Below the pieces are notes generated by a model. It was not told the DNA's origin, ran no database searches, and saw only the letters and a list, made by a program, of their open reading frames with translations. Positions 27,066 through 35,529 of a stretch of DNA of 44,538 bases are shown piece after piece; position 1 is the first letter of the stretch, and every line of letters starts with the position of its first letter. The DNA is from Flavobacteriaceae bacterium (GTDB lineage: Bacteria > Bacteroidota > Bacteroidia > Flavobacteriales > Flavobacteriaceae). The translations under genes and the position numbers were made by a program. The DNA is taken from the NCBI GenBank assembly GCA_023257625.1, contig JALRBW010000011.1:1-44538 (forward strand). Reading direction: 5' to 3'.

Positions 27066-27805
27066 GCGTTAACACTAGAGATATATTTTTCTAAGGCCAT
27101 TGTCATAGAGGGTGTTTCTGGAGTTGGGGCTTTTACATCAATTCGTAGACCCGCTTCTAGTGCTGCATTTTCAGTTGTATTGCCATACACGGCAATACGT
27201 GTATTATTTTGTTTGAAATCAGGAAAATTCTTGAATAATGATTCGATTCCAGAGGGGCTAAAAAAGACCAAAATATCATAATAAACATCACGTAAATCCG
27301 ATAAATCACTTACCACAGTGCGATATAAAATTGCTCTTTGCCATTTGAGATTCATTTGGTCCAAAAAATCTGGGATATCAGATTTCAATACATCAGAAGT
27401 GGGTACTAAAAAAGATTCTTTATTGAATTTTTTGAAAACAATTTCTAGATCTTCAATACTTCGTTCACCAACATAAACCTTACGTTTACGATATACCACA
27501 TATTTTTGGAGGTAATAGGCAACTGCTTCAGATTGGCAAAAATATTTTGTGGTATCTGGAACTGTAAACCGCATTTCTTTACATAGTCTAAAAAAATGAT
27601 CTACGGCATTACGGCTCGTCAATACGATATTTTCAAAATTATTGAAATCTATTTTTTGCTGCCTAACCTCTTTTGCGGTAACCCCTTCTACATGTATAAA
27701 AGGTCGAAAATCTATGGTTAGTTTGTTTTTTTCTAAAAGTCTACTGTAAGGGGATTTTTCTAGTGAGGGTTCTGGTTGAGAGACCAATATCGTTTTCACT
27801 TTCAT
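27062..27805 (-). CDS. hemD: Uroporphyrinogen-III synthase (HemD-like)
   Basis: This is 247 residues with the two-domain HemD fold. The N-terminal KTILVSQPEP strand, VLTSRNAVDHFFRLC near 60-75, KVYVGERS in the hinge, ILVFFSPSGIESLF near 185-199 and IAVYGNTTENAALEAG near 208-223 follow the family order. The last two correspond to the tFTSpsgv and iaaIGptTa blocks. The enzyme closes hydroxymethylbilane into uroporphyrinogen III for heme and related tetrapyrroles. HemD is weakly conserved, so the assignment rests on motif order. It starts 10 nt after DUF4271 on the same strand, a pairing I recall from other flavobacteria. Confidence 0.85.
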   Translation of the reverse strand: MKVKTILVSQPEPSLEKSPYSRLLEKNKLTIDFRPFIHVEGVTAKEVRQQKIDFNNFENIVLTSRNAVDHFFRLCKEMRFTVPDTTKYFCQSEAVAYYLQKYVVYRKRKVYVGERSIEDLEIVFKKFNKESFLVPTSDVLKSDIPDFLDQMNLKWQRAILYRTVVSDLSDLRDVYYDILVFFSPSGIESLFKNFPDFKQNNTRIAVYGNTTENAALEAGLRIDVKAPTPETPSMTMALEKYISSVNA

Positions 27806-27815
27806 AGGGGTTCAA

Positions 27816-28481
27816 TTACAATTTCGTTTCGATAAAAATCCTAAAATACCACAACCAAGGTGCTACTTTGAACATGCAAAGATAAAGAAATAAATAGAAA
27901 ATATCTTTAGGGTGGTTCCTAAAATAGTTTATAAGAACCCCGGTATAAACTATACTCCATCCTATTACTAAACAAAAAATAAGAACATTTATTACCTCTT
28001 TGTTAAAAGAACTAAACTCATAGAAAAACAAAAAAATGATGAGATAAAAAGAAAATTTGGTATTAATACTGAAAAGTTTAAAAAATGAGGATCTTGTTCT
28101 TTTAATCAGTTTTAATTCTTTTGATAAAAAGCGAACCAAAATAAAGCGTACTAAAACGAGAGTATATAGACTAATCAGAAAATAATAAAACTCATATGCA
28201 TAGGCTATAGAAAGTGAATTGAATTGAAGTGCCCAGTAAAATAATAATGCTAGGGTATTAACAATAACGAGAAAACTTAGAACGTTAAAATTGTTGAGGT
28301 AATTTAAATTTTTTTCAGAATTGTATTTTCCGAGATAAACAGGCAAAGAAAAAGGGCGGAAGAGGGTTTGAAGACGCTCTGAATCCAAAATAAATAGTGC
28401 TGAAATTAAAAGGAAATTAATGAAGAAAAAAAGACCGATCCAATCTTGATGTATTTGAGTTCTAAGAATCCAATCTTCCAT
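27816..28481 (-). CDS. DUF4271 polytopic membrane protein
   Basis: This is a 221-residue protein with about six hydrophobic helices and a conserved C-terminal block FYLFLYLCMFKVAPWLWYF that I associate with DUF4271, a Bacteroidota family of unknown function. The start is the ATG at 28481 (MEDWILRT). The frame extends to an ATG at 28496, but that reading (MYFCT) is the translation of an exact −7 box, TACTTTTG, so it is promoter rather than protein. It is first in DUF4271-hemD; a role linked to heme synthesis or its membrane supply is only a guess from position. Confidence 0.85.
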   Translation of the reverse strand: MEDWILRTQIHQDWIGLFFFINFLLISALFILDSERLQTLFRPFSLPVYLGKYNSEKNLNYLNNFNVLSFLVIVNTLALLFYWALQFNSLSIAYAYEFYYFLISLYTLVLVRFILVRFLSKELKLIKRTRSSFFKLFSINTKFSFYLIIFLFFYEFSSFNKEVINVLIFCLVIGWSIVYTGVLINYFRNHPKDIFYLFLYLCMFKVAPWLWYFRIFIETKL

Positions 28482-28485
28482 TGTG

Positions 28486-28493
28486 CAAAAGTA
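28486..28493 (-). promoter_or_regulatory. Predicted −7 box of DUF4271-hemD
   Basis: TACTTTTG on the minus strand is an exact TAnnTTTG with 4 nt (CACA) before the ATG at 28481, so the transcript would start at or near the start codon. No clear −33 element. Confidence 0.45.
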
Positions 28494-28540
28494 CATGTTT
28501 TTAAAAAATTAATCTCCGATCATCATTCGGTTGTTGTTTT

Positions 28541-28557
28541 TACATTTGCTACTTTTA
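28541..28557 (+). promoter_or_regulatory. Predicted −7 region of the glycosyltransferase-pyrC run
   Basis: TACATTTG (28541-28548) is an exact match, 16 nt before the ATG at 28565. TACTTTTA (28550-28557) has one mismatch, 7 nt before the ATG, with a TTG 16 nt upstream at 28531. Which one is used cannot be told from sequence. Confidence 0.4.
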
Positions 28558-28564
28558 CGCCACC

Positions 28565-29287
28565 ATGGAGGGTAAAACACTGATAATTATTCCTACTTAT
28601 AACGAGATAGAGAATATTGAGTCTATTTTACATGCTGTTTTTAACATCATTCCTGCTTTTCATGTTTTAGTTGTAGATGATAATTCTCCCGATGGAACAG
28701 CAATTGTGGTTTCCGAGTTGAAAAAAAAGTATTCCGATCAACTTTTTTTAGAAGTTCGATCAAAAAAAACAGGACTAGGTGATGCTTATGTTCACGGCTT
28801 TCGCTGGGCTCTTGAGCGACAGTATAGTTATGTATTTGAAATGGATGCTGATTTTTCACACAATCCTGAGGAATTGCTACCAATGCAAGCTCAATTGCTA
28901 CAACAGGCAGATGTTGTTGTCGGATCGCGCTATTCAAACGGAGTAAATGTGGTCAATTGGCCTTTAAGTAGAGTATTGCTATCTTATTTTGCATCGGTTT
29001 ATGTTCGTTGGATAACCCATTTACCGGTAAAAGATGCTACCGCTGGATTCGTAGGGTACAACCGAAATGTTTTAACATCAATGGACATTGATTCGATAAA
29101 ATTTGTTGGGTATGCATTTCAAATTGAATTGAAATACAAAGCTTGGATTAAAGGATTTAATATTGTTGAGCATCCTATTATTTTTGTCAATAGAAAACTA
29201 GGCAAATCTAAAATGAGTGGTAATATTATTTGGGAAGCTTTATTTGGTGTTTTGTATTTGCGTTGGAACAAAAGAAGTTTTAAATGA
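28565..29287 (+). CDS. Polyprenol-phosphate mannosyltransferase-like GT2 enzyme
   Basis: This is a 240-residue glycosyltransferase family 2 protein of the dolichol-phosphate-mannose synthase (DPM1) type. LIIIPTYNEIENI at 5-17, VVDDNSPDGTA near 37-47, EMDADFSHNPEEL near 97-109 (DxD-type metal site) and VVGSRYSNG near 118-126 are the family blocks. No membrane helix is evident, as in the catalytic-only DPM1 class. It should transfer a sugar from a nucleotide donor to a polyprenyl phosphate for glycan or glycoprotein synthesis. Its stop overlaps the start of dihydroorotase by 4 nt (ATGA), indicating co-translation. Confidence 0.92.
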   Translation: MEGKTLIIIPTYNEIENIESILHAVFNIIPAFHVLVVDDNSPDGTAIVVSELKKKYSDQLFLEVRSKKTGLGDAYVHGFRWALERQYSYVFEMDADFSHNPEELLPMQAQLLQQADVVVGSRYSNGVNVVNWPLSRVLLSYFASVYVRWITHLPVKDATAGFVGYNRNVLTSMDIDSIKFVGYAFQIELKYKAWIKGFNIVEHPIIFVNRKLGKSKMSGNIIWEALFGVLYLRWNKRSFK

Positions 29288-30630
29288 GTAGAAACGGAAC
29301 ATTAAAAATTGTAAATGCAAATTTGGTTAATGAAGGTCAAATAAAAATATGTGATTTATTAATTAAAGGAAATCGAATTGAAAGAATTGCTGATACACTT
29401 AGTAGTTATGAAAGTGATGAAGTTTTTGATGCGCAAGGAAATCATCTTTTACCTGGTTTAATTGATGATCAGGTTCATTTTAGAGAACCAGGATTGACTC
29501 ACAAAGGTACTATCGCATCTGAATCAAAAGCTGCAATTGCAGGAGGGATTACTTCTTTCTTCGAAATGCCCAACACACAGCCCCAAACCACAACAATTCA
29601 AGCTTGGGAAGAAAAAAATAAAATAGCCGCCTCAAATTCATTTGCCAATTATGCCTTTATGTTCGGTGGAACGAATGACAATTTAAAACAAATTCAGGCC
29701 CTTGATAGCACTAGAGTTCCTGCTTTAAAGTTATTTTTAGGTTCGTCAACAGGAAATATGTTGGTAGATAACCCCGATGTATTAAGAGCAATTTTTAGTA
29801 ATACAGATTTGGTAATTGCAGTTCATTGTGAGGATGAAACTACAATTCAAACTAATTTGAAAATGGCTACAGCTCAATTTGGCAACTCAATTCCAATCGA
29901 ATATCATCCAAAAATACGTAGTGAAGAAGCATGTTTTTTATCTTCATCAAGTGCGGTTGCTTTAGCAAAAGAAACTGGTGCCAGACTTCATGTATTTCAT
30001 GTATCTACTGCAAAAGAATTAGCTTTATTTGATAACACAATTCCCTTAGAGCACAAAAAAATAACCGCTGAAGTGTGCACCCATCATTTATGGTTTTCTG
30101 ATGCCGATTACAAAAGTAAAGGCACTGCAATTAAATGGAATCCTGCTGTTAAAACCAAAAAAGATCAAGATGCATTATGGGAAGGTCTAAATTCAGATCT
30201 TTTGGACGTTTTAGCTACTGATCATGCCCCTCATACTTTTGAAGAAAAAAATAAATTCTACACGCAGGCACCCTCAGGAGGGCCATTAGTCCAACATGCT
30301 CTCCCTGCCTTACTCACTGCATATCACAATGGGAAAATTACACTTGAAAAAATGGTTCAAAAAGCATGTCATAACCCCGCAATTTTATTTGATATTAAAC
30401 ATAGAGGCTTTATAAGAGAAGGTTATTTTGCAGATATGGTTCTTGTAGATATTGAAGAAAGTTGGACAGTTGAAAAGAAAGATTTACTTTACAAATGTGG
30501 ATGGTCTCCATTTGAGGGGACAACTTTTAAGGGAAAAGTAATAAGAACTTTATTGAATGGAGTTTGGGTTTATGATGGTAAACAGATAGCACCAAATTCA
30601 GCTGCAATGGCTTTAACCTTTGATCGCTAA
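29284..30630 (+). CDS. pyrC: Dihydroorotase (class I, amidohydrolase superfamily)
   Basis: This is a 448-residue enzyme of pyrimidine synthesis, closing carbamoyl-aspartate to dihydroorotate. The metal-binding region LLPGLIDDQVHFREPG is at about 57-72, EMPNTQPQTT near 97-106, and ALKLFLGSSTGN near 141-152 may hold the bridging Lys. VHCEDE and HVFHVST provide His ligands, and ATDHAPHTFEEK near 316-327 provides the catalytic Asp. The DQVHFRE form is the usual Bacteroidota one. Allantoinase is the nearest alternative; the DUF4296 and GT2 neighbours are the standard flavobacterial surroundings of this dihydroorotase. Confidence 0.92.
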   Translation: MSRNGTLKIVNANLVNEGQIKICDLLIKGNRIERIADTLSSYESDEVFDAQGNHLLPGLIDDQVHFREPGLTHKGTIASESKAAIAGGITSFFEMPNTQPQTTTIQAWEEKNKIAASNSFANYAFMFGGTNDNLKQIQALDSTRVPALKLFLGSSTGNMLVDNPDVLRAIFSNTDLVIAVHCEDETTIQTNLKMATAQFGNSIPIEYHPKIRSEEACFLSSSSAVALAKETGARLHVFHVSTAKELALFDNTIPLEHKKITAEVCTHHLWFSDADYKSKGTAIKWNPAVKTKKDQDALWEGLNSDLLDVLATDHAPHTFEEKNKFYTQAPSGGPLVQHALPALLTAYHNGKITLEKMVQKACHNPAILFDIKHRGFIREGYFADMVLVDIEESWTVEKKDLLYKCGWSPFEGTTFKGKVIRTLLNGVWVYDGKQIAPNSAAMALTFDR

Positions 30631-30639
30631 TTTCACATT

Positions 30640-31014
30640 ATGAGAGCAATAAAAAAAATAAGTTTATGCTGCTACGTCTTATTAATGATGAGTTGTAGCA
30701 ATACAGGTCAAGTTAAAAAACCTAACAATCTAATTGGCGAGCAACAGATGGAAAATATACTTTTTGATGCTTCTTTAATGGAGGCAATAAATAATTCTTC
30801 AGAACGTAACTTAGAATTATTACCTCTTCTTGGCAGGCCCTATTTGTATCTAAAGTATGGTGTTGACAGTCTTCAAATAGTTGAAAGTGAACAGTATTAT
30901 GCAAAAAATCCAAGAGTATATTTAAGAATATATAACAATGTCTTAAAACGTATTGATAGAGTTAAAGATAGTTTGAATGATTTGGACAAAAAGAGCAAAT
31001 CTTTTCAAAATTGA
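30640..31014 (+). CDS. DUF4296 lipoprotein
   Basis: This is a 124-residue exported lipoprotein. A short signal with the lipobox VLLMMSCSN puts the lipidated Cys at residue 19. The mature part has ENILFDASLMEAI and RPYLYLKYGVDSLQIVES, followed by YYAKNPRVYLRIYNNV, matching the DUF4296 pattern. It is helical with a charged C-terminus. Function is unknown. It is last in GT2-pyrC-DUF4296, 9 nt after pyrC. Its stop overlaps that of the convergent epimerase by 10 nt. Confidence 0.85.
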   Translation: MRAIKKISLCCYVLLMMSCSNTGQVKKPNNLIGEQQMENILFDASLMEAINNSSERNLELLPLLGRPYLYLKYGVDSLQIVESEQYYAKNPRVYLRIYNNVLKRIDRVKDSLNDLDKKSKSFQN

Positions 31015-32003
31015 AACTCCTTTGCTATCTTTTCTAAAGCTGACTGAAGCGGTGTATAGCTGCCCAATAGTAGTTTTGCTTTTTCACCAGAGTAGGATTG
31101 TGAATTATTTAGTGTTTGAATAAAAGCACTACTTAAAAAAACTTTACGTAATCCTAAAAAACCAATTATTTTCTCTAACCACAAAGCAAAATTCAATAGT
31201 TCTTTTTTTAGGGGAAGGTAAGGGGGTTTAGCACCAACTGCAAGTGCCATTTGGGTCAACAATGCTTTTGTTGTTAGATTTTCTGAAACTAAAATAAATC
31301 GTTCGTTTATTATTTTTTTCGTCATTAAAATACGCATACATTTTACGACATCATCAATTGCTACTACCGCAGTATTTCCTGTAGGATAAAAACGTAACCC
31401 ATTTTTAACAAGTGAAAAAATAGAACTACTACTTCGAGCCCAAAAAAAGCCACCTAAAATCAAACCGGGATTAACAATTACTATGGGAAGGCCTTCTTGC
31501 CCAGCCCTCCAAACCTCTAATTCACCTCCGTATTTAGAATGAGCATAGCCGGTATGATCTAGGTTAGGATTCCAAGAATCATCTTCTTTTACCAAGGGTA
31601 CAGAGGTTTCTGTTCCTATGGCAGCAATTGAACTTACATATACCAGCTTTTTTACTTTATATTTTAGGGCTAAGTTTACTACGTTTGAAGTACCCTCTAT
31701 GTTAGTCTTTTCAAGTTTAGCATAATGAAAAGCTGCAAAAGAAACTTTAGCAGCACAATGATATACTTTTGTTATCCCAATAAATGCTTTTTCCAAAGCA
31801 TACAAATCTGTAATATCTGCTTTTATCCATTCAATGGTATCAAATAAATCAGGTTGATTGGGTTCTGTCTGTAAAAAAAATAATTTTACAACTTCGCGTT
31901 GTTCAACTCTACGATATAAAGCGCGTAATTTTTCTTTATCTTTAGCGCATTCAAGTAAGAGGTTGGCTCCTACTAATCCCGTACCTCCAGTTACCAATAT
32001 CAT
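31005..32003 (-). CDS. NAD-dependent epimerase/dehydratase (extended SDR)
   Basis: This is a 332-residue extended short-chain dehydrogenase. MILVTGGTGLVGANLL at the N-terminus is the NAD(P)-binding GxxGxxG. YVSSIAAIG near 112-120 and GYAHSKYGGE near 146-155 supply the Ser and YxxxK catalytic residues. IVNPGLILGG follows. The substrate is unclear: it resembles dihydroflavonol-4-reductase or 3-beta-HSD-like SDRs more than sugar epimerases. I chose the ATG at 32003 because the Rossmann strand begins there; the frame extends 15 codons upstream through a promoter-like region. A near-consensus box TACTTTCG (minus strand, 32009-32016) sits 5 nt before this ATG. Confidence 0.88.
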   Translation of the reverse strand: MILVTGGTGLVGANLLLECAKDKEKLRALYRRVEQREVVKLFFLQTEPNQPDLFDTIEWIKADITDLYALEKAFIGITKVYHCAAKVSFAAFHYAKLEKTNIEGTSNVVNLALKYKVKKLVYVSSIAAIGTETSVPLVKEDDSWNPNLDHTGYAHSKYGGELEVWRAGQEGLPIVIVNPGLILGGFFWARSSSSIFSLVKNGLRFYPTGNTAVVAIDDVVKCMRILMTKKIINERFILVSENLTTKALLTQMALAVGAKPPYLPLKKELLNFALWLEKIIGFLGLRKVFLSSAFIQTLNNSQSYSGEKAKLLLGSYTPLQSALEKIAKEFQF

Positions 32004-32035
32004 AAAAACGAAAGTACACTTTTTTGAATTTGATT

Positions 32036-32065
32036 TTTGGTTTCCCAATGAGAAATCTATCTTTG
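32036..32065 (+). promoter_or_regulatory. tyrS promoter (TTTG-N18-TATCTTTG)
   Basis: TTTG at 32036-32039 and the exact −7 box TATCTTTG at 32058-32065 are 18 nt apart. The tyrS ATG at 32078 follows 12 nt later. The box lies within the longer open frame and so argues for the downstream start. Confidence 0.6.
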
Positions 32066-32077
32066 ACGGAAAAATTC

Positions 32078-33376
32078 ATGCCAACAAATTTTGTTCACGA
32101 ATTAAGATGGCGCGGTTTGCTTCAGGATATCATGCCTGAAACTGAAGAATTCTTACTTGAAAACCCATCCAAAGGATATATAGGGTTTGATCCAACGGCA
32201 GATTCATTGCATATTGGGAGTTTGGTACAAATCATTATTTTACGGCATTTTCAAAATGCTGGTCATACTCCAATAGTGCTTGTTGGAGGGGCAACAGGAA
32301 TGATTGGAGATCCTTCAGGAAAATCGGATGAGCGAAATTTACTAGACCAAAAAGCTTTGGAATATAATTGCCGTGGTATTCAAAATCAACTTGAGAAATA
32401 TCTTGATTTTGAGTCTAAAAGTTCCAATCAGGCTCAATTAGTAAATAATTATGATTGGATGAAATCCTATAGTCTTATTGATTTCTCTAGAGATATTGGA
32501 AAACATATTACAGTGAATTACATGATGGCAAAAGAGTCCGTAAAAAAGCGACTTAGCTCAGAAGCTAAAGTTGGAATGTCTTTTACAGAGTTCACATATC
32601 AATTATTACAAGGGTATGATTTTCTTTATTTATATACAGAAAAAGATTGTAAAATCCAGATGGGGGGCAGTGACCAGTGGGGAAATATTACAACAGGAAC
32701 AGAATTAATTCGGCGTAAAGTAGGAGGGAAAGCTTACGCATTAACTTGTCCCTTAATAAAAAAAGCAGATGGAACTAAGTTTGGTAAAACAGAAGAAGGT
32801 AATGTTTGGCTTGATAAGTCTCGTACTTCTGCCTATAAATTTTATCAATTTTGGCTGAATACATCAGATGAAGACGCTTTAAATTATATTAAAATATTTA
32901 CTTTTTTATCTCAAGAGGATGTTGAACAGAAATGTAAAGCACACATAGAAGCGCCTCATCTTCGAATTTTACAAAAAACCATTGCTGAAGAGGTTACCCT
33001 TTTTGTTCATGGGGCAGAAGAACTTAAAAAAGCAGTGGAAGCCTCTAACATATTGTTTGGTAAAGCAACTGAAGAAGCCCTTCACAAATTGGATTCTGAA
33101 ACATTTCTTGAACTTTTTGATGGAGTGCCCCAGGCAATAATTTCTAAAGATACCTTAACTAAAGGTATAGATATTATCTCAGCCCTTGCTTCAGAAAGTG
33201 GATTTTTAAGTTCAAATGGTGAAGCTAGAAGGGCCCTTGCTGAAAATGCGATTTCTGTAAATAAAACAAAGGTTGATGTTACTTTTATTCTTTCACAACA
33301 ACATTTAATCGCAAAACAATATATTTTATTACAAAGGGGTAAGAAAAACTATTTCATTTTAAAAGTAGAAAATTAG
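32078..33376 (+). CDS. tyrS: Tyrosyl-tRNA synthetase
   Basis: This is a 432-residue class I synthetase. [21 protein letters not shown] at the start is the TyrRS N-terminal helix, [16 protein letters not shown] contains the HIGH motif (HIGS), [18 protein letters not shown] binds tyrosine, and [15 protein letters not shown] holds the KFGKT (KMSKS) loop. A C-terminal S4-like RNA-binding domain ends the protein. I chose the ATG at 32078; the frame runs 18 codons further up, across the promoter, with no family similarity. The stop overlaps that of the convergent acyl-protein synthetase by 4 nt. Confidence 0.97.
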   Translation: MPTNFVHELRWRGLLQDIMPETEEFLLENPSKGYIGFDPTADSLHIGSLVQIIILRHFQNAGHTPIVLVGGATGMIGDPSGKSDERNLLDQKALEYNCRGIQNQLEKYLDFESKSSNQAQLVNNYDWMKSYSLIDFSRDIGKHITVNYMMAKESVKKRLSSEAKVGMSFTEFTYQLLQGYDFLYLYTEKDCKIQMGGSDQWGNITTGTELIRRKVGGKAYALTCPLIKKADGTKFGKTEEGNVWLDKSRTSAYKFYQFWLNTSDEDALNYIKIFTFLSQEDVEQKCKAHIEAPHLRILQKTIAEEVTLFVHGAEELKKAVEASNILFGKATEEALHKLDSETFLELFDGVPQAIISKDTLTKGIDIISALASESGFLSSNGEARRALAENAISVNKTKVDVTFILSQQHLIAKQYILLQRGKKNYFILKVEN

Positions 33377-34356
33377 AGTGCAAGTAGGTTACAGCCCCTA
33401 ATTTCTGCGTAATCAAATCGGCCAAGAACTTCAAAACTTCCATCGGAATGCGTTTTTCCTAAATCTTCAGTAGCTATGAAAGCACAAGAATCTACATTTG
33501 CTAAATCGATAATATTAAGGGCACCAGTTTTATTATTTTCTAAAAATTCAAAAGGATCTTCTGTAGAACGAGTATTAACTTTCATCCAGGGTGGAGTTTT
33601 AAAACGGCCATCTTCTTGAGCGTAAGCTTGACTAAAAAGTTCTGTCATGCCATATTCAGAATGTATTTGAGAAACTCCAAATCCTTCTTGTAATTTTTTA
33701 TGTAGGGCTGAACGTATCCATTCTTTTCTCATTCCTTTCATTCCACCAGTTTCCATAATAATTGTATTATTTAGTTGCCACTGAAATCGTTCAACGCATT
33801 CTAATAGGGCAAAACTTACACCTAAAAGTAGTGTAGGTTGCTCTTCTTGCTCAAGCCGATGTAATGTATTATGAAGTTTATCCCATTCATTTAAATAAAA
33901 ATCACTCTCAGGATGATTTGACATTTGAATAAGATGTTGTGCCATAAAGACTAAAGAAGAATCATTACGTTCTAAATAGGAAGGTAAAAGAGCGATAATT
34001 GCATAATTATGAACTGGTCCATAAAATGAAGAAAAAGTGCGAACAAAACTCTTTATATAAAGTTGAATGTCTCTAATGTAATGTTTAGAGGCAATCTGTC
34101 CTGTAGTTTTGCTTGACGAAAAATAAGTTTTAGGAATGGGTATTTCACAACACACAGTGTGCGTTTTAAAAAATTGTATTGGTAAACAGGGAATATCTTC
34201 ACTCTTTTTAATGTCAGATGGGTTCTTTTTTATTAAATCGCAATATGAACGATAAACCGGATTATGATAATACTGATAGGTAAAAAGAGCTATAGCCTGA
34301 GCTTCAAATTCAGAAAGTGAAGTTATTTGATCAAACGAAAGAAAAGCATTTCGCAT
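33373..34356 (-). CDS. LuxE/PaaK-like acyl-protein synthetase
   Basis: This is a 327-residue protein of the LuxE branch of the ANL adenylating superfamily. [20 protein letters not shown] near 80-90, [13 protein letters not shown] near 176-188, [13 protein letters not shown] near 200-212 and [14 protein letters not shown] near 230-243 follow the LuxE order (SS.T.G; GGwKg; yGmTE). LuxE activates a fatty acid as acyl-AMP and passes it to a protein Cys. Here no LuxC or LuxD partner and no luciferase gene is near, so it is not a luminescence gene. Such orphans are common in Bacteroidota, with unknown role. It is monocistronic by appearance. Confidence 0.8.
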   Translation of the reverse strand: MRNAFLSFDQITSLSEFEAQAIALFTYQYYHNPVYRSYCDLIKKNPSDIKKSEDIPCLPIQFFKTHTVCCEIPIPKTYFSSSKTTGQIASKHYIRDIQLYIKSFVRTFSSFYGPVHNYAIIALLPSYLERNDSSLVFMAQHLIQMSNHPESDFYLNEWDKLHNTLHRLEQEEQPTLLLGVSFALLECVERFQWQLNNTIIMETGGMKGMRKEWIRSALHKKLQEGFGVSQIHSEYGMTELFSQAYAQEDGRFKTPPWMKVNTRSTEDPFEFLENNKTGALNIIDLANVDSCAFIATEDLGKTHSDGSFEVLGRFDYAEIRGCNLLAL

Positions 34357-34382
34357 TGCACAAAAATAGTTAAAAATTGAGC

Positions 34383-34728
34383 TTATGGAACCACTAATCG
34401 TTCAAGACCTCTTTGATTGTCTTGGTGAAATTGAAAAAGATAAATTCCTGAAGTTAATCTATCCAATAAAAGACTTTTTTCATAGGTAAAAACCTCTATT
34501 ACCTTTTCACCAAAAACGTTATATATTTCTATGTGTTTTTCTCCTGATCCTGAACTTATTACAAAAAGGCGGTTATCTTTTAATGGATTGGGATAAATTT
34601 GAAAAATAAGGCTATCTTTTTGTTTTATTTTCTAAAAAATCATCATGAAAAGGTAAAAAACGAGTGAGGGTGTTTGCCTTTATTAATAAAAAAGTGAGCA
34701 TTAAAAGTAGGGCCAAAATGTATTTCAT
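34383..34728 (-). pseudogene. Small T9SS-sorted exported protein, interrupted by a frameshift
   Basis: From the ATG at 34728 a 38-residue frame encodes a signal peptide (MKYILALLLMLTFLLIKA) and a short spacer, ending at a TAG at 34612. In another frame, overlapping this end, the sequence continues as KDSLIFQIYPNPLKDNRLFV … IYNVFGEKVIE … LTSGIYLFQFHQ … RLVVP and stops at 34383-34385. This second part is a textbook type-A T9SS C-terminal sorting domain (YPNP, vfGxxv, L.sGiYl, kxvv). Removing one A from the AAAAA run in ACAAAAAGATAG joins both parts into one protein of about 114 residues. So it is either a recent pseudogene, a phase-variable slip site or a sequencing error. This gene fills the 475-nt gap between the acyl-protein synthetase and the response regulator. 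Confidence 0.75.
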
Positions 34729-34809
34729 GGGGCTTACATTTGGAGTAAAACTAAACATTTTAATTGATTTATTAATACTATGGTAACATAGGTAAGACAC
34801 TTATTCTTT

Positions 34810-34817
34810 TAATTTTG
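34810..34817 (+). promoter_or_regulatory. Predicted −7 box of the two-component operon
   Basis: TAATTTTG is an exact TAnnTTTG, 14 nt before the ATG at 34832. No TTG at 17-23 nt upstream. Confidence 0.4.
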
Positions 34818-34831
34818 TTAAATTAACGGAG

Positions 34832-35524
34832 ATGAAAAAGGAAGACATAAAAATTCTATTGGTTGATGATGAACCTGATATAATTGAAATTATACGTTTT
34901 AATTTAGAGCAAGAAGGTTATCAAATCAGCGCAGCGAAAGACGGATTAGAAGCTCTTATAAAAGCAAAAAAAATTCTTCCTCACCTTATTATTTTAGATA
35001 TCATGATGCCTCAACTAGATGGTATTGAAACGTGTGAACGTTTACGACAAGATGTGCGCTTTCAAGATACAGTTATTATGTTTTTAACTGCTAGGGGTGA
35101 AGATTATTCCTATGTAGCTGCTTTTGATGCCGGTGCTGATGATTACGTAACAAAACCAATTAAACCCAAAGTTCTAGTTTCAAAAGTAAAGGGACTTTTA
35201 CGGCGTTTTAAAAAAAATAAAGAAGAGCGAAATCAATTGGAATTTAAGGACCTTGTGATAGATCGTGAAGCCTATAAAGTTTTTTCTAAAGGAAATGAAA
35301 TTGTACTTCCTCGTAAAGAATTTGAGCTCCTTTATTTATTAGCATCTAAACCAGAAAAAGTTTATAAACGAGAAAAAATAATGGAAAAAGTTTGGGGTGC
35401 TGAAGTAATTGTTGGAGACAGAACCATTGATGTCCATATCCGAAAACTTAGAGAAAAAATTGGAGAAAATTTTTTTACTACAATAAAAGGCGTTGGCTAT
35501 AAGTTTATTCCTCCCGAAAAATAA
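34832..35524 (+). CDS. OmpR/PhoB-family response regulator
   Basis: This is a 230-residue two-domain regulator. The receiver domain covers about 1-122, with the acidic pair D12-D13, phospho-acceptor Asp56 in ILDIMMP and Lys108 in DDYVTKPIK. The winged-helix DNA-binding domain covers about 135-228 (LPRKEFELLYLLASKPEKV, GDRTIDVHIRKLREKIG). It should be phosphorylated by the histidine kinase encoded 5 nt downstream. Regulated genes are unknown. The closest well-known flavobacterial relatives are RprY/PhoP-like; it lacks the PglZ domain of PorX, so it is not the T9SS regulator PorX. Confidence 0.93.
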   Translation: MKKEDIKILLVDDEPDIIEIIRFNLEQEGYQISAAKDGLEALIKAKKILPHLIILDIMMPQLDGIETCERLRQDVRFQDTVIMFLTARGEDYSYVAAFDAGADDYVTKPIKPKVLVSKVKGLLRRFKKNKEERNQLEFKDLVIDREAYKVFSKGNEIVLPRKEFELLYLLASKPEKVYKREKIMEKVWGAEVIVGDRTIDVHIRKLREKIGENFFTTIKGVGYKFIPPEK

Positions 35525-35529
35525 GGACT

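Noticed and set aside
28482-28496. Upstream ATG of DUF4271 giving MYFCT
   Set aside because: These five codons are the minus-strand box TACTTTTG and spacer; the second ATG (28481) is the likely start.
32024-32077. 18-codon extension of TyrS
   Set aside because: It spans an exact TTTG-N18-TATCTTTG promoter and lacks TyrRS similarity; the ATG at 32078 fits the family.
33373-34356. LuxE-like gene as part of a bioluminescence operon
   Set aside because: No luxA, luxB, luxC or luxD homologue lies in the neighbourhood.
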